64,000 bases of DNA, taken from assembly GCF_001567585.1 (NCBI RefSeq), contig NZ_LRQV01000011.1:1-64000 (forward strand), written 5' to 3'. The position numbers and the translations under genes are program-made. Below, piece after piece: positions 35,395 to 44,208 of the stretch; position 1 is the stretch's first letter, and every line of letters starts with the position of its first letter. A model generated the notes under the pieces. That model saw only the letters and a list, made by a program, of their open reading frames with translations, was not told where the DNA came from and searched no databases. The stretch is from Micromonospora rosaria. Lineage in GTDB: Bacteria; Actinomycetota; Actinomycetes; Mycobacteriales; Micromonosporaceae.

Positions 35395-37029
35395 GTGGGC
35401 GAATTGCCGGAAGAACCGCATTCGTCCAACCCAGCGTCCGCAGCGCAGCCATCCACCGGTCTCCCGTCCACCGGTCTCCCGCCCACTCCCGCCGCCGCGC
35501 CGGGTCCGGCGACCGAACGGTACGGGTGGCTGGTGGTCACGCTGCTGACCCTGGCCGTCACCCTCACCGGGGTGGACCGGGCGCAGCCCTGGCGGGACGA
35601 ACTGGCGACCTGGAGCGCGGCCACCCGCAGCCTGGGCGACCTGGCCCGGATGGTCGGCACCATCGACGCCGCCACCGGCCCCTGGTACCTGCTCCTGCAC
35701 GGCTGGCTGGCGCTGGCCGGCGACTCGGTCACCGCGCTGCGGCTCCCCTCCGTCCTGGCCGTGTCGGGGGCGGCGGGGCTGACCACCGTACTCGGACAAC
35801 GGCTGCTGGGGGCGCCGGCCGGGCTGCTCGCCGGGCTGCTGTTCGCGGTCCTGCCGGGCACCTCGCGGTACGGGCAGGAGGCCCGCCCGTACGCGCTGGC
35901 GGCGTTCCTCGCGGTGCTGGCCACGCTGCTGCTGGTCGACGTGCTCGGGCGCGGCGGGTGGGCCCGCTGGGCGGGGTACGCCGCCACCGTGGCCGCCCTC
36001 GGGCTCACCCACCTGGTCGCGCTCACCCTGCTGGCGGCGCACGCGGTGATCGTGCTGGCGCCGCCGCGTGGTCGGGCCGGCGGCACCGACCCGACACCGG
36101 TCGGCCGGTACGGGCGCCGGCCCGCCGGCCCGCGTCGACGACTGGGCCGCTGGGCGCTGGCCCTGGTACCGACCGCACTGGTGCTGGTACCGCTGGTGGT
36201 CCTGGCCGGGCGGCAGCGGTCCCGCCAGCTCGACTGGGTGGACCTGGCCCGGCCGACCGACCTGACCGGCCTCCCCGGTGGGCTGGCCCAGAGCGCCGCG
36301 GTCGGCGGGCTGCTGCTCGGCCTCGCCGCGCTCGGCGCGACCCGGTACGGGCGCCGCGCCCTGCCGCCCACCGCCTGCCTGGCGCTACCGGTGCTGGTGC
36401 TTTTCGCGGTCGCCCTAGCGGTGCCGATCTGGGTGCCCCGGTACCTCTTCTTCACCGTGCCCTTCGGCTGCCTGCTGGGCGGCGCGGCGCTCACCCTCAC
36501 CCCACCCGCCCGGACCGACCGCGCCCTCCCGACCGGGCGGGTTCGCGCGGGGCGGGCGACGGTGCCGGGCGGGCTCGCGGTGGTGGCCGTGGCGGGGCTG
36601 CTCGGCCTGCCTGACCAGGTGGCGCTGCGCCGGACCCACGAGTGGCCGCGCGCCGCCACCGTCGACTACCGGGGCGCGGCACGGGTCGTCGCCGCCGGCC
36701 AACGGCCGGGGGACGCGGTCGTCTACTCGCCCCGGGACGGGTGGCTCTTCCTCGACCTCGGCCTGGCGTACCACCTGGGGCCGGACCGCCCCCGGGACGT
36801 GCTGGCGGTCCGGGACCAGGCCGGGCGCGGGGACCTGTGGGCCGACGAGTGCCCCCGACCCGCCGCGTGCCTGGCCGGGGTGGAGCGGGTCTGGCTGGTC
36901 GTCGCCGGACGTCGCACCGACCCGCTGGCCGCCGTCGGCGGGACGAAGGGCGAGGCACTGCGTACCGGGTTCACGGTGACCCGGGTCTGGCCCCGCTCCG
37001 GCCTGACCGTGGCCCTGCTGACCCGCTGA
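35395..37029 (+). CDS. GT39-like membrane mannosyltransferase
   Basis: A 544-residue integral membrane glycosyltransferase with about ten helices, using a polyprenyl-phosphate sugar donor. The first extracytoplasmic loop has the acidic motif WRDELATW (Asp-Glu pair). Later GPWYLLLHGWLAL and RYGQEARPYAL match the dolichyl-phosphate-mannose/ArnT-type superfamily, and a C-terminal soluble domain follows (from about 420). The first 45 residues are Pro/Ser-rich. The start is uncertain: GTG 35395 gives a sensible N terminus, GTG 35308 adds 29 residues; neither has a clear ribosome site. Convergent with pdtaS. Confidence 0.82.
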   Translation: MGELPEEPHSSNPASAAQPSTGLPSTGLPPTPAAAPGPATERYGWLVVTLLTLAVTLTGVDRAQPWRDELATWSAATRSLGDLARMVGTIDAATGPWYLLLHGWLALAGDSVTALRLPSVLAVSGAAGLTTVLGQRLLGAPAGLLAGLLFAVLPGTSRYGQEARPYALAAFLAVLATLLLVDVLGRGGWARWAGYAATVAALGLTHLVALTLLAAHAVIVLAPPRGRAGGTDPTPVGRYGRRPAGPRRRLGRWALALVPTALVLVPLVVLAGRQRSRQLDWVDLARPTDLTGLPGGLAQSAAVGGLLLGLAALGATRYGRRALPPTACLALPVLVLFAVALAVPIWVPRYLFFTVPFGCLLGGAALTLTPPARTDRALPTGRVRAGRATVPGGLAVVAVAGLLGLPDQVALRRTHEWPRAATVDYRGAARVVAAGQRPGDAVVYSPRDGWLFLDLGLAYHLGPDRPRDVLAVRDQAGRGDLWADECPRPAACLAGVERVWLVVAGRRTDPLAAVGGTKGEALRTGFTVTRVWPRSGLTVALLTR

Positions 37030-37077
37030 CCGCCACCGGCCCGAGCCGAACCACCGACAGCATGCCCCGCCCCGGCC

Positions 37078-37130
37078 CTGTCCCGCCCAGCCCTGTCCCG
37101 CCCAGCCCTGTCCCCGCCCAGCCCAGCCCA
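37078..37130. repeat. 15-bp intergenic minisatellite
   Basis: About three and a half copies of a 15-bp unit (CTGTCCCGCCCAGCC, from 37078, 37093 and 37108) after the GT39 stop. The end decays into CCCAG repeats. Confidence 0.75.
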
Positions 37131-37154
37131 GCCCCGGCGCAGCGTGAGCCGGGG

Positions 37155-37208
37155 TGTTAAGAAGGGGCCCCTGCTCTACCGAATGCGTTAACAGGGGGCC
37201 CCTCCTTA
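37155..37208 (-). repeat. Stop-codon-linked double-palindrome repeat, copy C
   Basis: On the minus strand it begins TAAGGAGGGGCCCCC, whose TAA is the pdtaS stop codon. It continues with TGTTAACGCATTCGGTAGAG and ends GGGGCCCCTTCTTAACA. It aligns with copy A over almost its whole length with only a few differences. Confidence 0.85.
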
Positions 37209-38723
37209 CACCCGGGCGAGGGGGACGACCAGGACGGCCTCGGTGCCGCCGGCCGCGCCGGCGCGCAGGTCGATCGAGCCACGCAGTTCCCCGGTGACCA
37301 GGGCCCGGACGATCTGCAGGCCGAGTCGGCCGGCCTGCTCGGGGTCGAAGTCGGTGGGCAGGCCGCGCCCGTTGTCAGCCACGGTGACCTGGAGCTTCTT
37401 GCGGGTCCGCTGCACCGAGACGACCACCTGGGCGGCGGTGGCGGTGCCGCCGTCCTGCTCGGAGGGCGGCGGGAAGCCGTGCTCGACCGCGTTGAGCAGC
37501 AACTCGTTGAGGATCATCACCAGCGAGGTGGCGATCTCGGCGGGCAGCACGCCGAAGCTGCCGGTACGCCGCATCCGGACCGCCACCTCGGTCGCGGCCA
37601 CCTCGGTCGCGGCGCTGGCCACCCGGTCGAGGATGCCGTCGAACTCCACCGCCTCGTCGCTGGACATGGAGAGGGTCTCGTGCACCAGGGCGATCGAGGC
37701 GACCCGGCGGACCGACTCCTCCAGTGCGGTCCGGGCCTCCGGGGCGGCGACCCGGCGGGCCTGCAGGCGCAGCAGCGCGGCGACGGTCTGGAGGTTGTTC
37801 TTCACCCGGTGGTGGATCTCCCGGATGGTGGCGTCCTTGGTGATCAGGGCGCGGTCCCGACGGCGTACCTCGGTGATGTCGCGGACCAGGACCAGCGCGC
37901 CGATCGGCACCCCGGCGGGCATCAGCGGCAGGGCCCGGGTGAGCATGGTCGCGCCCCGGGCGTCGATCTCCCGGCGCGGCGGGGCCTCGCCGCGCAGCGC
38001 GGCGAGCACCGCGTTGCCGGCGTCGGTGCCCTCCAGCGGGTCGCCGGCCAGCCGGCGGTGCAGCACCGCGAGGTCCTCCCCCACCAGCAGCGAGGCGTGC
38101 CCCAACCGCCGGTACGCGGACTGGGCGTTCGGGCTGGCGTAGGTGACCTTTCCGCTGGCGTCCAACCGGACCAGGCCGTCGCCGACCCGGGGCGCGGAGG
38201 TGGTCTCCCCCGGGTGCCGGGGCGGCGGGAAGGTGCCGTCGGCGATCATCTGGGCCAGGTCGTCGGCGGTGGTGAGGTAGTTCAGTTCGAGCTGGCTCGG
38301 GGTGCGCGCGGTGGAGAGGTTGGTGTCCCGGCCGACCACGGCGATCACCTCGCCGGCCTCCCCGTCGGCGGTGCGCAGCCGCACCGGGATGGCCTCGTGC
38401 CGGGCCGGCACGTCGCCGTACCAGACCGGGTCGCCCTCCCGCCAGATGCGGGCCTGCCGGTGGGCGATCTCCAGGTGGGCCACCTCGGGGCCGCCGATCG
38501 TCCGGCCCACCTGGTCGTCCTGGTACGCGGTCGGCGCGGTGGTCGGGCGGACCTGGGCCACGCAGCAGAACGAGCCGTCCCCGTCGGTCGGCACCCAGAG
38601 CAGCAGGTCGGCGAAGGAGAGGTCGGACAGGAGCTGCCAGTCCCCGGCCAGCCGGTGGAGGTGGTCGATGTCGATGGGGCGGAGCCGGGTGTGCTCCTCG
38701 GCGAGGTCGCGCAGCGTGGACAC
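37206..38723 (-). CDS. pdtaS: PdtaS-type sensor histidine kinase
   Basis: A 505-residue cytosolic kinase. N-terminal GAF-like domain (about 1-165), a PAS domain (about 180-290), then the HisKA_2 box REIHHRVKNNLQTVAALLR with the phosphorylated His at 304 or 305, and an HATPase_c domain with DNGRGLP and GLQIVRAL. There are no membrane helices. In mycobacteria PdtaS phosphorylates the ANTAR regulator PdtaR and lies next to whiB1; here whiB1 is 6 kb away and pdtaR is not in the window. The stop codon is contributed by repeat copy C. The GTG at 38723 begins MSTLRDLAEEHTRL, the usual start. Confidence 0.93.
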   Translation of the reverse strand: MSTLRDLAEEHTRLRPIDIDHLHRLAGDWQLLSDLSFADLLLWVPTDGDGSFCCVAQVRPTTAPTAYQDDQVGRTIGGPEVAHLEIAHRQARIWREGDPVWYGDVPARHEAIPVRLRTADGEAGEVIAVVGRDTNLSTARTPSQLELNYLTTADDLAQMIADGTFPPPRHPGETTSAPRVGDGLVRLDASGKVTYASPNAQSAYRRLGHASLLVGEDLAVLHRRLAGDPLEGTDAGNAVLAALRGEAPPRREIDARGATMLTRALPLMPAGVPIGALVLVRDITEVRRRDRALITKDATIREIHHRVKNNLQTVAALLRLQARRVAAPEARTALEESVRRVASIALVHETLSMSSDEAVEFDGILDRVASAATEVAATEVAVRMRRTGSFGVLPAEIATSLVMILNELLLNAVEHGFPPPSEQDGGTATAAQVVVSVQRTRKKLQVTVADNGRGLPTDFDPEQAGRLGLQIVRALVTGELRGSIDLRAGAAGGTEAVLVVPLARV

Positions 38724-38747
38724 GGCACCAGCCTGCCACGTGCCCGA

Positions 38748-39800
38748 TCACATCGTCGCGGTGACCTTGTTCAGCCCGCGCGGCGCGTCCGGGTCCTCGC
38801 CCCGGGCCAGGGCCAACGCCAGCGCCAGGCGCTGCACCGGCAGGATGTCCAGCAGCGGGGCGTACCGCTCGTCGACCTCGGGGACGACCATCCGGGCGGA
38901 GGCGGCCACGTCGGCCGAGCCGACCGCCAGCACGTCGGCGCCGCGCTCGCCGAGCCGGGGCAGCACCTCGCGCATCGACCGGCCGCCGGGGCCGGAGCCG
39001 ATCACGGCCAGCACCGGCACGTCCGGGTCGGTCATGGCGAGCGGGCCGTGCAGCAGGTCGGCCCCGGAGAAGGCCAGCGCCGGCAGGTACGAGGTTTCCA
39101 TCAGCTTGAGCGCCGCCTCCCGGGCGGTCGGGTACGCGTACCCCCGGCCGGTGGTGACCAGCCGGGCGGCGAACCGGTACCGGGGGGCGAGCTGGGCCGG
39201 GGTGGCGTCGTCGAGGGTGCGGGCGGCCAGCTCGGGCAGCGCGTCGAGGGCGGCCCGCTCCTCGGCGGGCAGCACCCCGTCGCCGGCCCGGATCCCCTCC
39301 ACCAGCATCAGCAGGGCGAGCAGCTCGGCGGTGTAGGTCTTGGTGGCGGCCACCGCCCGCTCGTGCCCGGCGGCGACGTCGACGGCGAGTTCGGCGGCGG
39401 CGACCAGCGGGGAGTCGGGGGCGTTGGTGACGGCGAGGGTGAGCGCGCCGGAGGCACGGGCCACCCGGAGCACCTCGGCCAGGTCGGGCGAGCCGCCGCT
39501 CTGGCTGACCCCGACGACCAGGGCGTCGGAGTAGTCGGGGCGGGCGCCGAAGACGGTCAGCGCGCTCGGCGAGGCGAGCCCGGCGGGCAGCCCGAGCCGG
39601 ATCTCGGTCAGGTACGCCGCGTAGAGGGCGGCGTGGTCGGAGGTGCCCCGGGCGGTGAAGACCACGTGCCGGGGGCGGCGTCGCGCGATCACCGCGGCGA
39701 CCCGGGCGATCGGGTCGGCGTACTCGGCGGAGAGCAGTCGGGCGTAGCCGTCCGGCTGCTCGGTGATGTCAGCGGCCATGCCGGCTCCGGCACCCGTCAC
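38748..39800 (-). CDS. SIS-domain sugar-phosphate isomerase/aminotransferase-like protein
   Basis: A 350-residue protein with two SIS domains like the isomerase half of GlmS: FTARGTSDHAALYAAYL and VVGVSQSGGSPDLAEVL in the first, GRGYAYPTAREAALKLMET in the second, and the C-terminal LNKVTATM, close to the usual KSVTVE tail. It lacks the glutaminase domain, so it may be a deaminase/isomerase of amino-sugar phosphates (AgaS/NagB-II type). GGGGAGGGG lies about 6 bases before the GTG at 39800, which is therefore preferred to the ATG at 39779. Divergent from the TPR gene. Confidence 0.87.
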   Translation of the reverse strand: MTGAGAGMAADITEQPDGYARLLSAEYADPIARVAAVIARRRPRHVVFTARGTSDHAALYAAYLTEIRLGLPAGLASPSALTVFGARPDYSDALVVGVSQSGGSPDLAEVLRVARASGALTLAVTNAPDSPLVAAAELAVDVAAGHERAVAATKTYTAELLALLMLVEGIRAGDGVLPAEERAALDALPELAARTLDDATPAQLAPRYRFAARLVTTGRGYAYPTAREAALKLMETSYLPALAFSGADLLHGPLAMTDPDVPVLAVIGSGPGGRSMREVLPRLGERGADVLAVGSADVAASARMVVPEVDERYAPLLDILPVQRLALALALARGEDPDAPRGLNKVTATM

Positions 39801-40018
39801 GGCGATCCCCTCCCCCTGCGCGGCGGTCCGTCCGGTCGGGGACGGGTTCCCGCGCGTCTGACAGTCATGCGCGGTTCCCGCGCGTTCGATGCTCAGTCTT
39901 GCATGATTCTGTCGATCAGAGCAATCGAACGAACAGTAATGCGCAGTGGATCACCGTTTCGGTGGGTCATCCCCTAGGCTTTGCCAGCCCTGGAAACCAC
40001 GACGAGCGAGAGGGCGAC
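39801..40018. promoter_or_regulatory. Divergent promoter region between the SIS and TPR genes
   Basis: 218 bases, AT-richer around 39890-39960. It has a direct repeat GGTTCCCGCGCG (39845-39856 and 39873-39884) and a TAGGCT possible -10 box near 39974 for the TPR gene. No clear operator. Confidence 0.4.
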
Positions 40019-41869
40019 GTGTCCGAGGCGGACGATGCCGCGCTGACCGCGGCGGAGGAGCTGGCCCTGGCCCGGCTGGCGCTGGACTCCGGCGAGCTGG
40101 AGCACGCGGCCGGCCACGTCGCCGGCGCCCTGGCCCAGGCGCCGACCCTGCCGGAGGTGCACGAGACGCTGGCCCGGCTCGCCGCCGTGGGCGGCGGGGG
40201 CGGGGTCGACCTCTTCCCGTTGCAGCACCACGCCTTCGTCGGCGCGGTGGTGGCCCGCGCGCACCTGCTCGCGGCGGCCGGGCGGCCGGCCGAGGGGCTG
40301 GACCTGCTGGCCGCCGCCACCGGCCACTCGCCCGCCGTCGACTGGGCCGGGGTGCCCTGGGTCACCGCCCCGGAGCTGGCCGAACGGCTCGACCCCGACC
40401 GCACGGCCCGGATCCTGATGCAGATCTGCGCCGCCGTGCCGGACCCGGTCCCCCCGGCCGGCCGGGCGGCGCTGGGCCCGTACCTGGTGCTGGCCCGCAA
40501 CGCGGTCACCGTCCACCCCGAGCACGGCCTGCTGCTGGGCGCGGCCTCCGCGCTGGCCCGCCGGGTCGGCGAGACCGAGCTGGCGATCCGCTGGGCCGCC
40601 CGGGGGGTACGCGCGCAGCCGTCGAAACTCGGCGAGGTGTGGCTCGGGTACGCGTACCGCAGCGCCGGCCGCACCCGGGAGGCGCTCGCCGCGCTCACCC
40701 GCGCCGTCGCGCACGACCCGGACGACCTGGCCGTCTACGCCGACATCGCCGGCACCCTCGCCGACAGCGGGCGGCTCGACGAGGCGCTGCGCTGGACCGA
40801 CCGGGCGCTGGAGCGCGACCCCTCGTTCGACTGCGCGGTGCACACCGCGCACCGGCTGCGGTTCCAGCGCGACGGCGAGGTGGCCCACCTGGTCGCGCTG
40901 GCGGACTTCGTCCGGGACCACCCCGACGACACCCACGAGCACGGCGACCTCGCCGAGTGCTGCCGGAGCCGGCCCTGGCTGGGCCAGCTCACCCCGCCCG
41001 GCGGCGCGCTGGTGCGGGCGCTGCGCCGGGCCCTGCACGACCGCCACTCCCCCGACCCGGGCGACCTCCTGGTCCGGCTGACCGCCCCGGAGCCGCCCAG
41101 CGCGCTGCGGACCGTCGCCACCGCCGCACCCGAGCTGACCGTCGAGCCGGCGACCGGGGTGCCCGGCCCCGACCCGCACGAGCCCCGGCGGCCGGTCACC
41201 CGGCGGCTCTGGCACCACGCGGACGGCACCGTCGTGCCCGCGCTGGCCCCGCCGTCGGCCGAGGCGGTCCGGCGGATCCAGCACGTGGCCCATCCGGCCT
41301 GGCCACACCCCCCGGCGGCGTACGACGCGGCGGTCGGGCTGGCCACCCTCGACCTGCCCGACCTGCTCGGCCTGCTGGTGCACCCGCCCGCCGCGCCGGA
41401 CACCGCGCTGGGTCGGGTGCTGGCCGGGCAGGACCCGTCGCTCTGGGTGCGCTGCGTGCAGGTCTGGGCCTGCCTCGGGCTGCTGCACCACCGCACCGAC
41501 GAGCCGTGGGAGTCCTCGGTGCGCCGCGCGGTGCTGCTGGACCTGGTCTGGGGAGTGGAGGACTGGGTCACCGAGGCGGCGCTGTTCGCCCTGGTCACGG
41601 CGGCCTGGGTGGACCCGGCGGTCCGCCCGGACGTGGCCCGGGTGATCGCCGAGCGGCTCGCCGACGTGGCCGCCGTGGGTCGGGAGCGCCCGGTGCCCAT
41701 CGCCACCTCGCTGGCGTACCTGGCCCTGGCCACCCCCGACCTGGAGCGGCCGGCGGTCGAGCAGGCGTACCGGCTGCTCGGCGGGCGGCCGAGGCCACCC
41801 GGTGCCCGCCGGGCCGGGCCGCTGCGCCGACTCTGGCACCGCCTCACCGGCCGTACCGTCGCCGGCTGA
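40019..41869 (+). CDS. TPR-repeat protein, function unknown
   Basis: A 616-residue soluble, Ala/Leu-rich helical protein. Tetratricopeptide repeats are clearest in the first half (for example EVWLGYAYRSAGRTREALAALTRA followed by LAVYADIAGTLADSGRLDEAL). The C-terminal 220 residues form another helical region with HPAWPHPPAAYDAAVGLA and no catalytic motif I recognise. It is likely a protein-protein scaffold. The GTG at 40019 follows GAGAGGG; the frame upstream is not coding-like. Convergent with the MFS gene and separated from it by a hairpin. Confidence 0.75.
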   Translation: MSEADDAALTAAEELALARLALDSGELEHAAGHVAGALAQAPTLPEVHETLARLAAVGGGGGVDLFPLQHHAFVGAVVARAHLLAAAGRPAEGLDLLAAATGHSPAVDWAGVPWVTAPELAERLDPDRTARILMQICAAVPDPVPPAGRAALGPYLVLARNAVTVHPEHGLLLGAASALARRVGETELAIRWAARGVRAQPSKLGEVWLGYAYRSAGRTREALAALTRAVAHDPDDLAVYADIAGTLADSGRLDEALRWTDRALERDPSFDCAVHTAHRLRFQRDGEVAHLVALADFVRDHPDDTHEHGDLAECCRSRPWLGQLTPPGGALVRALRRALHDRHSPDPGDLLVRLTAPEPPSALRTVATAAPELTVEPATGVPGPDPHEPRRPVTRRLWHHADGTVVPALAPPSAEAVRRIQHVAHPAWPHPPAAYDAAVGLATLDLPDLLGLLVHPPAAPDTALGRVLAGQDPSLWVRCVQVWACLGLLHHRTDEPWESSVRRAVLLDLVWGVEDWVTEAALFALVTAAWVDPAVRPDVARVIAERLADVAAVGRERPVPIATSLAYLALATPDLERPAVEQAYRLLGGRPRPPGARRAGPLRRLWHRLTGRTVAG

Positions 41870-41898
41870 GCCCACGCGGCGCGGGGCCGCGCGGGCTC
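41868..41898. terminator. Bidirectional hairpin between TPR and MFS genes
   Basis: GAGCCCACGCGGC (41868-41880) and GCCGCGCGGGCTC (41886-41898) pair with one mismatch. The stem starts inside the TPR stop codon, and the MFS stop is 3 bases beyond. Confidence 0.7.
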
Positions 41899-41901
41899 AG
41901 G

Positions 41902-43482
41902 TCAGGCCACCGGGGTCTTGCCCAGCGCGGCCTCGGCCCGCTCCTGCGGGGTGCCGTCGGTCGGGTCGGCGGCGGAGCGCAGCGGCACCTCGCGGATGAA
42001 CCAGGCCAGCACCGGGATCAACGCGGTGAACAGCACCGCCCAGGCGAAGACGTGCGAGATCCCGTCGGCGAGGCCGCCGAGCACCAGTTCACGGGCCTGT
42101 TCCGGGAGTTCCCGCAGTCGCTCCAGGTCCAGCCCGGCGCCGGCCTCCCCGCCCCCGAACGAGCCGCCGGCCGGCGACCCGGCGAGCCGGTTGGCGAAGA
42201 TCGCACCGAACAGCGAGATGCCGAACGAGCCGCCGATCGACCGGAAGAAGGTGGCCGCGCCGCTGGCCGCGCCGAGGTCCCGCTGCTCGACGCTGTTTTG
42301 CGCGATCAGCATCGAGGTCTGCATGAGGAAGCCCATGCCGACGCCGAGCACGAGCAGGTAGAGCGAGGACTCGACCCGGCTGGTGGCGACGTCCAGCAGG
42401 ATCAGCAGCGCCATGCCGCCGGTCATCACCACCCCGCCGACGATCGGGAAGATCCGGTACCGGCCGGTCCGGGTGATCGCCCGGCCGACCACCAGGGAGA
42501 CGGTCAGCATGCCGAACATCAGCGGCAGCAGGAGCAGGCCGCTGCCGGTGGCCGAGGCGCCCTGCACGGTCTGCTGGTACAGCGGCAGGAAGTTCATCGC
42601 GCCGTACATGGCGAAGCCGAGCAGGAAACCGACCACCGAGATCAGCGCGAAGTTGCGGTTGGCGAAGAGGTGCAGCGGGAGGATCGGCTCGGCGGCCCGG
42701 CGCTCGACGACACCGAACGCCACCAGGCTCAGCACGGCCAGCGCGGTCAGGCCGAGGATCTGCGGGGAGCGCCAGGCGTACTCGTGCCCGCCCCAGGTGG
42801 TGATCAGCACGAGCGCGGTGATGCCGACGGAGAGCAGGCTGGCGCCGAGCCAGTCGATCCGGTGCTCGGTGCGGTACCGGGGCAGCTTCAGCGTGACGAT
42901 CAGCAGCACCAGCGCGACCCCGCCGACCGGCAGGTTGACGTAGAACGCCCAGCGCCAGGAGAGGTGGTCGGTGACGAAGCCGCCGACCAGCGGGCCGGCG
43001 ACCATGGCGACGGCCATGGTGCCGGCGATCAGCCCCTGGTAGCGGCCCCGCTCCCGGGGCGGCACCAGGTCGCCGATGATCGCCATCACGCCGACCATCA
43101 GCCCACCGGCGCCCAGCCCCTGGACCGCCCGGAACGCGATGAGCTGCATCATGCCCCCGTCGGGGCCGCCCAGCACCGCCGAACCGGCCATCCCGCAGAG
43201 CACCGAGCCGACCAGGAAGATCCCGACCGAGGCGAGGAAGACCCCCTTGCGGCCGTAGAGGTCACCCAGCTTGCCCCAGATCGGGGTGGAGACCGTGGTG
43301 CCCAGCACGTACGCGGTGACCACCCAGGTGAAGTGGTTCAGCCCGCCGAACTCGCCGACGATCCGCGGCAACGCGGTGCTGACGATCATGTTGTCGAGCA
43401 TCGCGAGCATCATCGCGATCATCAGACCGACGAGGACGAGCCGCACGTTCGGACGTGCGCTGTCCCGGCTCTCCTGGGCCAT
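41902..43482 (-). CDS. MFS multidrug exporter of the DHA2 (14-helix) family
   Basis: A 526-residue proton-driven exporter with about 14 membrane helices. Motif D1-like sequence is MLDNMIVSTALPRI in helix 1, motif A is GKLGDLYGRKGVF, and motif C-like glycine/proline sequence lies in the fifth helix (MAVAMVAGPLVGGF). The C-terminal tail is soluble and Ala/Glu-rich. Substrate unknown; relatives expel dyes, antibiotics and antiseptics. GGGGGAG precedes the ATG. It is divergent from a TetR repressor gene with two operator-like palindromes between them, a usual drug-inducible arrangement. Confidence 0.93.
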   Translation of the reverse strand: MAQESRDSARPNVRLVLVGLMIAMMLAMLDNMIVSTALPRIVGEFGGLNHFTWVVTAYVLGTTVSTPIWGKLGDLYGRKGVFLASVGIFLVGSVLCGMAGSAVLGGPDGGMMQLIAFRAVQGLGAGGLMVGVMAIIGDLVPPRERGRYQGLIAGTMAVAMVAGPLVGGFVTDHLSWRWAFYVNLPVGGVALVLLIVTLKLPRYRTEHRIDWLGASLLSVGITALVLITTWGGHEYAWRSPQILGLTALAVLSLVAFGVVERRAAEPILPLHLFANRNFALISVVGFLLGFAMYGAMNFLPLYQQTVQGASATGSGLLLLPLMFGMLTVSLVVGRAITRTGRYRIFPIVGGVVMTGGMALLILLDVATSRVESSLYLLVLGVGMGFLMQTSMLIAQNSVEQRDLGAASGAATFFRSIGGSFGISLFGAIFANRLAGSPAGGSFGGGEAGAGLDLERLRELPEQARELVLGGLADGISHVFAWAVLFTALIPVLAWFIREVPLRSAADPTDGTPQERAEAALGKTPVA

Positions 43483-43504
43483 GGGTAGGCTCCCCCGGGT
43501 TGAA

Positions 43505-43524
43505 CTTACTTGCCGACCGGCTAG
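43505..43524. promoter_or_regulatory. Candidate TetR operator 1
   Basis: CTTACTTGCCGACCGGCTAG, an imperfect 20-bp palindrome 22 bases upstream of the MFS start. It matches operator 2 at 14 of 20 positions. Confidence 0.6.
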
Positions 43525-43530
43525 TCCGCC

Positions 43531-43550
43531 CTTACCTGCCGCACGGTAAG
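43531..43550. promoter_or_regulatory. Candidate TetR operator 2
   Basis: CTTACCTGCCGCACGGTAAG, with perfect CTTACC/GGTAAG arms, 39 bases before the TetR start. The centres of the two sites are 26 bases apart. Confidence 0.65.
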
Positions 43551-43589
43551 CTGACGACCGGGCGACGTCAAGCCGATTGGAGGACCACC

Positions 43590-44156
43590 GTGGCGGAGGG
43601 CACGGGCGGCACCCGCGAGCGCATCAAGGCCGTCGCCCTTGAGCTCTTCACCGAGCAGGGGTACGAGAAGACGTCGCTGCGCGAGATCGCCGAGCGGCTG
43701 AACGTGACCAAGGCCGCGCTCTACTACCACTTCAAGAGCAAGGACGAGATCGTCAGCAGCGTGGTCGACGACCGGCTGGACCGGATGGACGAGCTGGTCG
43801 CCTGGGCCCGGGAGCAGCCCGCCACCCTGGCGACCCGGCGCGCGGTCGTGGCCCGGTACGCCGAACGGATGTTCATCGACGAGCGCCCCCTGGTGATGCG
43901 GTTCTTCGAGCAGAACCAGACCGCGCTGAAGAACCTCGTCGCCGGCCAGCAGATGCGGGAACGGATGTTCCAGTTGGCCGGGGTGCTCTCCCGGGGCGAC
44001 GAGAGCCCGGCCGCCCAGTTGCGCGCCGCGCTGGCCCTGTTCGCCGTGCACGCGACCTGGTTCGCGGTACGCGCCCCCGAACTCGACGAGCAGGGGCGGC
44101 TGGAGATGGCCCTGACCGTCGCCGAGGAACTCCTCACCCCCATCGGCAACGCCTGA
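43590..44156 (+). CDS. TetR-family repressor
   Basis: A 188-residue repressor with the N-terminal helix-turn-helix (RERIKAVALELFTEQGYEKT, then LREIAERLNVTKAALYYHF) and a helical ligand-binding domain. GGAGGA precedes the GTG at 43590. It is divergent from the DHA2 exporter and probably represses both genes through the palindromes at 43505-43550, releasing when it binds the exported compound. A GC-rich hairpin follows the stop. Confidence 0.93.
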   Translation: MAEGTGGTRERIKAVALELFTEQGYEKTSLREIAERLNVTKAALYYHFKSKDEIVSSVVDDRLDRMDELVAWAREQPATLATRRAVVARYAERMFIDERPLVMRFFEQNQTALKNLVAGQQMRERMFQLAGVLSRGDESPAAQLRAALALFAVHATWFAVRAPELDEQGRLEMALTVAEELLTPIGNA

Positions 44157-44162
44157 CCCCCT

Positions 44163-44208
44163 CCCCGCCCCCGCCCTTCTGCGCGATCTTGCAGTGGGAG
44201 GGGCGGGG
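44163..44208. terminator. Bidirectional hairpin between TetR and GNAT genes
   Basis: CCCCGCCCC (44163-44171) pairs with GGGGCGGGG (44200-44208). An inner CTGC/GCAG stem lies between them. It fills the gap between two convergent stops. Confidence 0.6.
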
